Shown one piece after another: positions 16,983-24,370 of a stretch of DNA of 24,498 bases; the stretch's first letter is position 1; each line of letters starts with the position of its first letter. Made by a program: the position numbers and the translations under genes. Under the pieces are notes generated by a model. The model was given only the letters and a program-made list of their open reading frames with translations. It was not told the DNA's origin and made no database searches. Source of the stretch: Desulfobacteraceae bacterium (GTDB lineage Bacteria; Desulfobacterota; Desulfobacteria; Desulfobacterales; Desulfosalsimonadaceae); contig JAGGYV010000278.1 in NCBI GenBank assembly GCA_021162325.1, positions 1 through 24,498 on the forward strand. Direction: 5' to 3'.

Positions 16983-17564
16983 ATGATCGCAGACCTTGTC
17001 AGAAAAACCCGATCCTGCCGGCGATTTAAAGAAGATCGAAAAATCACGATGGATTCATTAAAACAGCTGGTCGATCTCGGACGACTGTCTGCTTCGGCAG
17101 CCAATCGCCAGCCGTTAAAATACATCCTATCCTGTGATCGGCAAACTAATGAAAAAATCTTTCCGTGTATCGGGTGGGCCGCCTACTTAAAGGACTGGAA
17201 CGGTCCGGAAAAAGGCGAGCGGCCCGCTGCCTATATTGTCCTTTTGGGAGATACCACTATCAGCAATGAATTCTGGTGCGATCATGGTATCTCAGGGCAA
17301 AGCATTCTGCTCGGGGCCACCGAAATGGGATTGGGCGGTTGCTTTATCGGCGCCATCAACAAAAATAAATTGCGCAAAGAACTAAACATTGCACCGGAAT
17401 TGACCATTATGCTGATCATTGCCTTAGGGGATCCCGCTGAAGAGATCATCATTGCCTCCACCGCCGACACCAACGGCAACATCCGGTACTGGCGGGATGA
17501 AAACGGTACTCACCATGTCCCCAAACGGCCGCTGGGTGAAGTCATTTTGGGTACATATGAATAA
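16983..17564 (+). CDS. Nitroreductase-family flavoprotein
   Basis: The 193-residue protein has the FMN-dependent nitroreductase fold. RSCRRFKEDRKIT at 10-22 is the phosphate-binding N-terminus and LGRLSASAANRQPLKYI at 32-48 is the classical second motif. The dimer-interface and flavin region DHGISGQSILLGATEMGLGGCFIG is at about 100-123 (the xHGxxxQxxLLxAxxxGLG pattern), followed by IIALGDP. Such proteins reduce nitro groups, quinones or flavins with NAD(P)H, so the substrate cannot be told. The start has an ideal AAGGAG six bases upstream. It follows rdgB but is separated by a repeat, so co-transcription is uncertain. Confidence 0.9.
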   Translation: MIADLVRKTRSCRRFKEDRKITMDSLKQLVDLGRLSASAANRQPLKYILSCDRQTNEKIFPCIGWAAYLKDWNGPEKGERPAAYIVLLGDTTISNEFWCDHGISGQSILLGATEMGLGGCFIGAINKNKLRKELNIAPELTIMLIIALGDPAEEIIIASTADTNGNIRYWRDENGTHHVPKRPLGEVILGTYE

Positions 17565-17595
17565 GAACAGAAAAGATTGAATTGAACATCGTATT

Positions 17596-17682
17596 CCCGA
17601 CGTCGAACAGGGAGGGCATAAAGCCCTCCCCTACATTGGATTTAGGGTGTTTCCCGTAGGGGCGGGGTTTATCCCCGACCGT
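17596..17682. repeat. Composite hairpin repeat upstream of ampG-like gene
   Basis: Perfect hairpin GGGAGGGC (17610-17617), ATAAA, GCCCTCCC (17623-17630) is followed by CCTACATT. A second hairpin, GTAGGGGCGGGG, TTTAT, CCCCGACC, ends at 17680. CCCTAC and GTAGGG between them are also complementary. The second unit matches the hairpin at 5992-6015. It sits immediately before the candidate start of the next gene. Confidence 0.65.
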
Positions 17683-17689
17683 TAAATGT

Positions 17690-19057
17690 TTGCCTAAATA
17701 TATTACCGTATTTAAAAAATCTATCCACTATAATCCTTCACATTATTTGATAAAAAAGGCCTCATTCCAGAAACCATTGCCGACAAACAACAAACGAAAA
17801 ACCATCAAAATCATTTTCAGTGCCCGAATGCTGGTGGCACTGCTCATGGGTTTTTCCTGCGGGTTGCCGTTGTTATTGACCATCGACGTATTAAAAGCAT
17901 GGATGACGATCGAAGGCGTGGACCTGTCTGTGATCGGCCTCATGTCTTTGGTGGGGCTTCCCTATACTGTGAAATTTCTCTGGGCCCCCTTTCTGGACCG
18001 GTATATCCCCCCTCTTTTCGGCCGGCGACGGGGTTGGCTGATCATCGCGCAGTCCGGCCTGATGCTTTCCATCATAGGACTGGGATCCGCAAACCCGGCA
18101 GAGCAACCGGGCTTGATGGCATTTACGGCTTTTCTGGTAACTTTTTTCAGTGCCTCTCAGGACATTGTGGTGGATGCGTACCGCCGCGAAGATATTCCCG
18201 ACGCAGAGCTCGGCTTTGCGTCATCCCTGTATATTAACGGCTACCGCATGGGAATGCTGCTGGCCGGCGGCGGCGGTCTGATACTGGCTGGCCAGATACC
18301 TTTTTCAATGGTATATCTGCTAATGGCTGCCTGTCTGGTACCGGGAATCATTACCACGCTTCTGGCCCCTGAACCTGTAATAAACAGCGATCCGCCGAAA
18401 AGCTTACAGGCGGCTGTGATCGATCCGTTAATTGAATATTTTAATCGTTCCGGTGCGGTATGGATTCTTTTATTTATCCTGTTATACAAAGTCGGCGATT
18501 CTATGGCTGCTGCCATGGCCACCCCGTTTTATTTAGATATCGGGTTTTCTACCACTGAAATCGGTGCAGTGGTCAAGCTGGTCGGTTTCTGGGCTACAAT
18601 TGCCGGGGCATTTATCGGCGGCATTCTGACACTTAAAATCGGGATGTACGCGAGTCTCTGGGTATTCGGAATTCTCCAGTCAATATCAACCGCCTGCTTT
18701 GCCCTGCTGGCACAAACCGGTCACAGCATTCCCGCACTGACTGCGGTGATTGGTTTTGAAAATCTGGCCAGCGGCATGGGGACCGTTGCTTTCGTGGCAT
18801 TTATGGCCATGATGACGGACAAACGGTTTACGGCCACCCAATACGCCCTGCTCAGCAGCCTGATGGGAATCCCCCGGGTCATCGCCTCAGCCCCCACCGG
18901 TTATGCGGTCAAATTCATGGGATGGGAAACATTTTTCATCGTCTGCGCATTAATGGCCATTCCGGGTCTGCTGATTCTAATAAAATCCTCGATTTTTAAC
19001 ATCTCAACAACCCACCCGGGAGAAGCCCCTTCAAATAATAAATTAGCCAATCTCTAA
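17690..19057 (+). CDS. ampG: AmpG-like muropeptide MFS permease
   Basis: A 12-helix major facilitator protein. GFSCGLPLLLTIDVLKAWM, then LVGLPYTVKFLWAPFLDRY and FGRRRGWLI, are strongly AmpG-like (the E. coli family has GLPLALT...FLWSPLMDRY...FGRRRGWL). AmpG imports anhydromuropeptides for cell-wall recycling; FFSASQDIVVDAYRRE is also typical. The start is uncertain. The open frame begins at TTG 17690, giving about 45 residues before the first helix, more than in E. coli. An internal TTG near 17777 would give a more usual length but has no ribosome site, and the first in-frame ATG (17828) would trim the first helix region. The hairpin repeat just upstream may have replaced the native leader. 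Two to three residues of charge pattern apart, the protein looks complete. Confidence 0.85.
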   Translation: MPKYITVFKKSIHYNPSHYLIKKASFQKPLPTNNKRKTIKIIFSARMLVALLMGFSCGLPLLLTIDVLKAWMTIEGVDLSVIGLMSLVGLPYTVKFLWAPFLDRYIPPLFGRRRGWLIIAQSGLMLSIIGLGSANPAEQPGLMAFTAFLVTFFSASQDIVVDAYRREDIPDAELGFASSLYINGYRMGMLLAGGGGLILAGQIPFSMVYLLMAACLVPGIITTLLAPEPVINSDPPKSLQAAVIDPLIEYFNRSGAVWILLFILLYKVGDSMAAAMATPFYLDIGFSTTEIGAVVKLVGFWATIAGAFIGGILTLKIGMYASLWVFGILQSISTACFALLAQTGHSIPALTAVIGFENLASGMGTVAFVAFMAMMTDKRFTATQYALLSSLMGIPRVIASAPTGYAVKFMGWETFFIVCALMAIPGLLILIKSSIFNISTTHPGEAPSNNKLANL

Positions 19058-19069
19058 ATTTCTTTTCAA

Positions 19070-19228
19070 CTTTGACAAACTCGTAAAAAATCAGTTTCCG
19101 ATGGCAAAGAAAAAAGTTCCAAATTCGAGGCGCGCAAATCCTGAGTAATGATTTGTACTTATCGTACCATGAAGAAGCGAAGGATGCAGCGCAACAAAGA
19201 ATTTGGACTTTTTAGGAAGCCATCAATG
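19070..19228. repeat. MITE-like interspersed element, complete copy
   Basis: It begins CTTTGACAAACTCGTAAAAA and ends with GACTTTTTAGGAAGCCATCA, near-complementary ends that form imperfect terminal inverted repeats (GTAAAAA.TC / GA.TTTTTA). The interior has ATGGCAAAGAAAAAAGTTCC, then GAGGCGCGCAAATCCTGAGT, the dyad GTACTTATCGTAC, and GCGAAGGATGCAGCGCAAC. A second copy with the same left half begins at 24371. It has no gene, so it would need an enzyme from elsewhere to move. Confidence 0.75.
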
Positions 19229-19304
19229 TTTGATGTTGAAATCACAGGCAATAGTGATAATAATATTATTCTATTAAAAATAAACACAAACGAATGGCAA
19301 CACA

Positions 19305-21047
19305 ATGAATGATGACATAAATGAAATCGACCCTCAGGATCAGCACGTAAAACGGCTTGAAAAACTTGCAACAGAACGGAAACACGTTCTTTCGCTTGAT
19401 GGAATGCAGGCCCTTGATGCCATTTTAGACCACCCGCAGCCCAACGCCCTGATCCACTCATTTGCAGAAGAAGATCTGCATTTTCTGATTCATCATATCG
19501 GGCCGGAAGATGCGTTGGATATCATTGCAATGGCTTCTGACCGGCAATGGGAATTTATTCTGGATATTGAAACCTGGGAAAAAGACCGGATCAACCTCAA
19601 TGCCGTCACCGAATGGCTGGGCCTCATGCTCAAAGCGGCCCCTGAACGGTTTATTCATTGGATAGCGACCGAACAGACGAGTCTACTTGAATATTTATTA
19701 TTTCATTCCATTGAGATGATCGTCCGGGAACACGATCAGGATCCATCAGATTTTGAAGATGGCTTTATCACCTATGATGATGTTTTCTATTTCAGAATAC
19801 CGGAAACAAAATATGCGGAGGATGCAGACACCGATTTCAAAGAACAACACCAGGAATTATTAAACCGTATGATCGACCATCTGGCCAAGATAGATCATGT
19901 TTTTTACCAAAAAACACTGCTTCGGGCGGCCAACGTGATCTCTGCTGAAAGTGAAGAAGAAGCCTTCCGCCTGAGAAATTTCCGGCTGGCAGAGAAAGGG
20001 TTTGTTCCTTTTCATGAAGCCGTTGGCGTGTTTCAGCCGATCAGTGTTGATCATTTGAAAAAAAGAAAAAAAATCGTCGCCCGACTGCCGGAACCGGAGT
20101 CCTTTGTTCCAGTGCCGGTCAATCAAGCCTCCATGATGGACGAAGACAGCCTTTTCAGTCAGGCTCTATGCAAAATCACAGATTTCAATATCCTTCAACA
20201 GCTTCAGACGGAGTTTGCCGGGGTCTGCAACCAGCTGATCGCGACTGAACCAAACCCTGTCCGCACACGGGATGAATTGAAAACCATTGTCAAAAAAGCC
20301 TGCGGGTTTATCAGCATCAGTCTTGAAAACCTGCTCGCAAAAAAAGACACTGCCGCAGATGTTATGACAGATGAATATATCATGACATATCCACTAATTG
20401 ACCTGTTTCGTAACGGGTATGGTGAGATTGCCAATCTCCGGCAGGAAGCCAAAACCTGGCAGAAAAACAGCTGGTGTGCAAAAAGCAATCTGCCGCTGAG
20501 CTTCTGGGGAGAAAGATTTGTCGGCGTCATCGGCGGCCTGTTAATCAACCGGCCAAAATTTTATGACATCCAGCAAACCGGCAATCTTTACCGGGAATTT
20601 GAAACCATGGCAGACGCTGAAATGACCGGAAACACCTTGAGGCAAGCCATGACCTATGACAACCTGCTTTCAGCCATGGCTATCCGGACGGATAATTTTT
20701 CAAAAAACCGGTTCATTACCTGCGAAAATCTATTAATGACGCTTTGGGCCAGGCATTGCCTCGAATTATCTCCGGAAATGAGTCCCATACCGGTATCCGT
20801 TTTCAGACCGTTTTTTACAGATCTCTGGGAATCAGGAAAAAAACCGCCCGCAATCAAAGATTCGAAAAAAACAGAATTTCTTCAATGGCTGGCGTCTGAA
20901 AGCGGACTTTTAGAAAATAAAATATCTCACGATCTCGGCAATGCGCTAGAGCTACTTTTCAACGATATCGCAAAAGACTACGGCACAATTCAATTGGACG
21001 ATTTAGACCCCCGGTTTGTTACAATATTTTTGCTTGGATCTGATTGA
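19305..21047 (+). CDS. DUF6178-type conserved protein
   Basis: The 580-residue acidic protein has no signal peptide, membrane segment or catalytic motif that I can see. Its start (LATERKHVLSLDGMQALDAILDHPQPNALIHSFAEEDLHFLIHHIG) and the block around WEFILDIETWEKDRI and LLEYLLFHSIEMIVREHD match my memory of DUF6178 proteins, found mainly in Desulfobacterota. Sequence is rich in predicted helices, suggesting an all-helical repeat-like fold. Function is unknown. No clear Shine-Dalgarno precedes the ATG; a MITE-like element ends about 75 bases upstream. The GAF-ANTAR gene follows 93 bases later on the same strand, so co-transcription is possible. Confidence 0.75.
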   Translation: MNDDINEIDPQDQHVKRLEKLATERKHVLSLDGMQALDAILDHPQPNALIHSFAEEDLHFLIHHIGPEDALDIIAMASDRQWEFILDIETWEKDRINLNAVTEWLGLMLKAAPERFIHWIATEQTSLLEYLLFHSIEMIVREHDQDPSDFEDGFITYDDVFYFRIPETKYAEDADTDFKEQHQELLNRMIDHLAKIDHVFYQKTLLRAANVISAESEEEAFRLRNFRLAEKGFVPFHEAVGVFQPISVDHLKKRKKIVARLPEPESFVPVPVNQASMMDEDSLFSQALCKITDFNILQQLQTEFAGVCNQLIATEPNPVRTRDELKTIVKKACGFISISLENLLAKKDTAADVMTDEYIMTYPLIDLFRNGYGEIANLRQEAKTWQKNSWCAKSNLPLSFWGERFVGVIGGLLINRPKFYDIQQTGNLYREFETMADAEMTGNTLRQAMTYDNLLSAMAIRTDNFSKNRFITCENLLMTLWARHCLELSPEMSPIPVSVFRPFFTDLWESGKKPPAIKDSKKTEFLQWLASESGLLENKISHDLGNALELLFNDIAKDYGTIQLDDLDPRFVTIFLLGSD

Positions 21048-21140
21048 TGTCTTTGCCATAATATAACCGACTGAAAATATAATTTAAAACAGATATTTGA
21101 CCTATTGATATTTTGAAAAAAATCTGCCACAAATAGACAC

Positions 21141-21866
21141 ATGAAAAATAAGGAAGAACAGGCACAGGATAAATACATTAAAACCCTGATGGATATCAGC
21201 CGGGCCATCACTTCGGACCTGTTCCATGAAGACCTGCTCAAACTGATTGTTTTGCTGACCGCAAAAATGGTCGGCGCGGATATATGCTCCCTCTGGCTGA
21301 TCGATGAAAACGAAAACCCGCCGAAAATAAAGCTCACCGCCACCCAGTCAATAGAACCAGAATATGTAAAAGACCGCGCATTAAACCTGAATGAAGGCGT
21401 TGTCGGACATGTCGTAACCACCCAAAAACCCCTTGTCATTAAAAACGTAATGCGAAGCCGCCGGTTCAAAGAAAAAGAAATGGCCAAAAAACTCGGACTG
21501 GTGTCCATGGTGGGAGTACCGTTAAAGCTTCGGGACAAAAAAATTGTCGGCGTTTTAAATTGCTTCACCTCGGTTTCCTATGATTTTTCAAAAACAGAAA
21601 TCAATGCGTTGACAACAGTCGCCAACCAGGCGGCGGTCGCTATTTTAAATACAGAGCTTATGGTAAAAACCAAAGTCATCCAGGAAGAACTTGAATCTCG
21701 AAAACTGATAGAAAAGGCCAAGGAAATACTCATGTCAAGCCGTCAGCTAAAAGGCGATGAAGCCTATCGGTGGATCCAGAAACGAAGCATGGACTCACGG
21801 AAAACCATGCGGCAGGTGTCGGAAGCCATCATTCTTTCGGATGAGATTTTTCAGGAAAACAAATAA
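21141..21866 (+). CDS. GAF-ANTAR RNA-binding antitermination regulator
   Basis: The protein has 241 residues. Residues about 15-172 are a GAF sensor domain (MVGADICSLWLIDE; LNEGVVGHVVTTQKPLVIKNV; LGLVSMVGVPLKLRDKKIVGVLNCF; TTVANQAAVAILN). A short helical linker leads to an ANTAR domain at about 178-236: KLIEKAKEILMSSRQLKGDEAYRWIQKRSMDSRKTMRQVSEAI fits the three-helix AK-x-x-LM...G.EA...(x)MD....L..V...I pattern. ANTAR domains (AmiR, NasR, EutV) bind paired hexaloop RNA hairpins and prevent intrinsic termination. The input here is a GAF domain rather than a receiver or NIT domain; the ligand is unknown. The next gene downstream has a leader with exactly this type of hairpin pair. No strong ribosome site is visible before the ATG. 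Confidence 0.93.
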   Translation: MKNKEEQAQDKYIKTLMDISRAITSDLFHEDLLKLIVLLTAKMVGADICSLWLIDENENPPKIKLTATQSIEPEYVKDRALNLNEGVVGHVVTTQKPLVIKNVMRSRRFKEKEMAKKLGLVSMVGVPLKLRDKKIVGVLNCFTSVSYDFSKTEINALTTVANQAAVAILNTELMVKTKVIQEELESRKLIEKAKEILMSSRQLKGDEAYRWIQKRSMDSRKTMRQVSEAIILSDEIFQENK

Positions 21867-22375
21867 AAAAACAAGTTATCTTAACCCTTCCATGTAACTT
21901 TATAATGGACGGTGGGCTAAATCGTAGGTCGGATTAGCGCGTCAGCGCGTAATCCGACAAATTTCATGGACCGGTTTGACAGAATTCTTTTTTTTGGTGG
22001 ATTACGCGCTGACGCGCTAATCCACCCTACTGGAAAATATAACGAAATACATCACTTGCCGGGCAAAAAACGCAGCCTTTCATGAACACATTTTAACATT
22101 TTTTCAAAAGTTATTTACAGGCTCGGTCCCGAACGTGGCCGGGGGAAACACTTCCAAACAACTTAGTCTGTTCTCAAAAAATTCGGGCACCCCATATTGT
22201 AATATGGCTTCTGGATTTTCAATATAGTGAATAAATATTGATTTTCTGCTGTACTATAAATGAAGCTGATATATCATGACCCTTCAGGGCTGAATCTGTT
22301 TTCTTTCTATTCTTTTATTTTTTCATTCAACCGAACACCCGCCGTTATATTATGTAATTTTTAAAAAAAATTACA
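21867..22375. other. Non-coding stretch between the ANTAR gene and the glutamate-synthase-like promoter
   Basis: Contains a large inverted repeat (21924-22030, listed separately). A perfect 7-bp palindrome with two-base centre, CCATATT-GT-AATATGG (22192-22207), lies about 170 bases upstream of the promoter and could be a regulator site. No terminator with a T-run directly follows the ANTAR stop. No gene is supported. Confidence 0.5.
21924..22030. repeat. Long inverted repeat (GTAGG..GGATTAGCGCG type)
   Basis: Arms of about 35 bases at 21924-21958 and 21996-22030 are reverse complements with a few mismatches; the core beginning GGATTAGCGCGTCAGCGCGT is identical in both. Each arm is also nearly palindromic, so each can fold alone or with the other. 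The 37-base spacer contains a run of nine T. This matches the common GGTTGGATTAGCG...CGTAATCC interspersed repeat type. Confidence 0.75.
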
Positions 22376-22404
22376 TTGACAAAAAAAATTAATCCCACTA
22401 AAAT
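22376..22404 (+). promoter_or_regulatory. Consensus sigma-70-type promoter
   Basis: TTGACA at 22376-22381 and TAAAAT at 22399-22404 are spaced by exactly 17 bases. The predicted start near 22411 places the first leader hairpin at the very 5' end of the transcript. This is the best promoter match in the window. Confidence 0.8.
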
Positions 22405-22411
22405 TAAAATT

Positions 22412-22476
22412 TAAGTCAATTTATACAATGGCGTATAAAATACGACTTACACAAAGGCACAAACGACAAAGGCGTC
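22412..22476 (+). promoter_or_regulatory. Candidate ANTAR-responsive two-hairpin leader RNA
   Basis: Hairpin P1: TAAGTC (22412-22417) pairs with GACTTA (22444-22449), and inside it TTATAC (22421-22426) pairs with GTATAA (22433-22438), closing the six-base loop AATGGC (22427-22432). Hairpin P2: GAC (22465-22467) and GTC (22474-22476) close the six-base loop AAAGGC (22468-22473); two further A-T pairs may form beyond mismatches. Both loops have A at position 1 and G at position 4, the key bases in known ANTAR targets, and both end in GGC. P2 overlaps the 5' arm of the terminator, so binding that stabilises P2 would block termination. The P2 stem is short, as is common in this family, but this makes the call dependent on the whole arrangement. 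Confidence 0.75.
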
Positions 22477-22517
22477 TATTTCCATGTTTACACGGGAAAT
22501 AGGTGCCTTTTTTTTTA
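22468..22517 (+). terminator. Intrinsic terminator in the leader (attenuator)
   Basis: AAAGGCGTCTATTTCC (22468-22483) pairs with GGAAATAGGTGCCTTT (22495-22510) along all 16 positions, using two G-T wobbles, with an 11-base loop. The 3' arm runs into an unbroken T tract (22508-22517). It lies between the promoter and the start codon at 22585, so it must be bypassed for the gene to be expressed. Confidence 0.88.
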
Positions 22518-22584
22518 TTTGATGAAGGGATACAATGGTGTGTTCAAAAACATCTTAACCAAAAGCTAACTGGGAGAATAAATC

Positions 22585-24237
22585 ATGAGATTTTCAAAAA
22601 ATAATGATGCATTAGGAACAACAAACCGTGGTAATCCTTGCGAATCCAGCCTCTGCACACTTTGCCGTTCGGACTGTAAGGGCAAATGCGAAACATGGCT
22701 GTCCAGTCTTGTGGGGCGTAAACTGCTATACCCGAGAGACTTTGGCAAGGTCACTGCCGGTGCCAATAATACAAACCATGTCGGAGTTTCCTATAACAAC
22801 CTCAGAATCCAGGGATATGCTTACGGCTCAAACGGCCTGGACAAAGGGTTAACCAATGACCCGGATGATTGTATTTTCCCGAATGTCAACCTGGAAACCG
22901 AATTTGGCAATGAAATAAAAACAAAAGCCCGCATCCCGCTGATGACCGGCGCGTTAGGGTCCACCTTTATTGCCGCCAAGTACTGGGATTCCTTTTCTAT
23001 CGGCGGCGCTTTGTGCGGTATTCCGGTGGTTATCGGCGAAAACGTGGTCGGCGTTGACCGTGAATCCAAAATCGGTGCCGGCAAAACCAAAAAAGGTAAA
23101 ATCAAGAGCGCACCGGAACTGGAAAGACGTATTGACGGCTATCTGCGTTATTATGACGGATACGGCGCCATCATCGTTCAGCTCAATGTTGAAGATACCC
23201 GTAACGGCGTGGCCGAATTTGTTGTTGAAAAATACGGTAACAAATGCATCATCGAACTCAAATGGGGCCAGGGTGCCAAAGACATCGGCGGCGAAATCCA
23301 GGTAACCAGTCTTGATTATGCCCTGTTCCTCAAAGATCGCGGCTATGTTGTTGATCCTGATCCAAAACTGCCGGAAGTCCAGAAAGCATTTAAAGAAGGC
23401 GCCATCAAATCATTTGCCCGTCACAGCCGTTTGGGCGGAACCAACCTGGATAGCGTTGATCAGGTCCGTGAAGACTTCATGAGCAGCGTTGATTACCTGC
23501 GCAAAATCGGTTTCAAACGCGTCACCTTAAAAACCGGTTCCTACGGCATGGAAGAACTGGCCATGGCCATTAAATTCTCCACAGACGCCAAACTTGATCT
23601 GCTCACCATAGACGGTTCAGGCGGCGGTACCGGCATGAGCCCATGGAACATGATGCAGAGCTGGGGCGTTCCTTCTATTAACCTGCATGCAAAAGCCCAT
23701 GAATATGCTAGTATCCTGGCAGCTAAAGGCGAAAAAGTTGTGGATATGTCTTTTGCCGGCGGTTTTGCTCTTGAAGACAGCATCTTCAAAGCGGTCGCTC
23801 TGGGTGCTCCATATACCAAGCTGGTTTGCATGGGCCGTGCCATCATGATTCCGGGTTACCTGGGATCTAATATCGAAGGCGCCCTGCATCCGGATAGAAA
23901 AGAAAAACTCTGCGGCAACTGGGACACCCTGCCGAAAACAGTGAGTGATGTCGGCGGCTGTGCTGAAGAAATTTTTGCTGCTTACTTTGATCTTGAGAAA
24001 AAAGTCGGCAAAAAAGAAATGAAAAACATTCCGTATGGCGCAATTGCTTTCTACACCCTGGCAGACAAACTGGCCTGCGGCCTGCAGCAGCTCATGGCTG
24101 GTGCCAGAAAATTCAGCCTGGACCAGATTGCACGCACGGATCTTTTTGCTGGTAACCGCGAAACAGCAAAAGAAACCGGCATTGCCCATGTTTCTGATTA
24201 CAACGATGAGACTGCTCAGAAAATACTGAACTCGTAA
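22585..24237 (+). CDS. FMN-binding glutamate-synthase-like protein
   Basis: The 550-residue protein carries the GltS FMN-binding (glutamate synthase central/C-terminal) TIM-barrel domain. Visible parts are IPLMTGALGSTFIA near 112, ELKWGQGAKDIGGEIQV, the flavin phosphate motif DGSGGGTGMSPW at 343-354, and SFAGGFALEDSIFKAVALGA. The amidotransferase and large GltB regions are absent, as in short archaeal-type proteins. The N-terminus has a cysteine cluster (C19, C24, C27, C31, C35) that could bind metal or Fe-S. The usual 3Fe-4S cysteines after the barrel (CHTNTCPxG) are missing; that region reads MGRAIMIPGYLGSNIEGALHP. True glutamate synthase activity is therefore uncertain, though an amino-nitrogen role fits control by an ANTAR switch. 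GGGAG before the ATG supports the start. A strong terminator follows, so it is a single-gene unit. Confidence 0.88.
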   Translation: MRFSKNNDALGTTNRGNPCESSLCTLCRSDCKGKCETWLSSLVGRKLLYPRDFGKVTAGANNTNHVGVSYNNLRIQGYAYGSNGLDKGLTNDPDDCIFPNVNLETEFGNEIKTKARIPLMTGALGSTFIAAKYWDSFSIGGALCGIPVVIGENVVGVDRESKIGAGKTKKGKIKSAPELERRIDGYLRYYDGYGAIIVQLNVEDTRNGVAEFVVEKYGNKCIIELKWGQGAKDIGGEIQVTSLDYALFLKDRGYVVDPDPKLPEVQKAFKEGAIKSFARHSRLGGTNLDSVDQVREDFMSSVDYLRKIGFKRVTLKTGSYGMEELAMAIKFSTDAKLDLLTIDGSGGGTGMSPWNMMQSWGVPSINLHAKAHEYASILAAKGEKVVDMSFAGGFALEDSIFKAVALGAPYTKLVCMGRAIMIPGYLGSNIEGALHPDRKEKLCGNWDTLPKTVSDVGGCAEEIFAAYFDLEKKVGKKEMKNIPYGAIAFYTLADKLACGLQQLMAGARKFSLDQIARTDLFAGNRETAKETGIAHVSDYNDETAQKILNS

Positions 24238-24290
24238 CAAGGTGATGTCATCACTTAGTTGAAATCGATAGTATTTTTTTAACTCCCTTC

Positions 24291-24332
24291 AAAGGCCTTT
24301 CCGGATCATATCCGGAAAGGCCTTTGTCTTTT
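24291..24332 (+). terminator. Intrinsic terminator after the glutamate-synthase-like gene
   Basis: AAAGGCCTTTCCGGAT (24291-24306) pairs perfectly with ATCCGGAAAGGCCTTT (24310-24325) around a three-base loop. The following GTCTTTTC is a modest T-rich tail. The position, 54 bases after the stop codon, is typical for a transcript end. Confidence 0.85.
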
Positions 24333-24370
24333 CAGGAAGCGGCCAGCAAATAAAATTACCTGCATATCCA

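Noticed and set aside
21924..22030. Inverted repeat as a terminator for the GAF-ANTAR gene
   Set aside because: The T-run is in the spacer between arms rather than directly after a hairpin's 3' arm, and the sequence matches a known interspersed repeat type.
22412..22517. Leader as a metabolite riboswitch (for example c-di-GMP, cobalamin or FMN type) or T-box
   Set aside because: None of the characteristic cores of these classes could be recognised; the two A-x-x-G hexaloops plus terminator fit an ANTAR target better.
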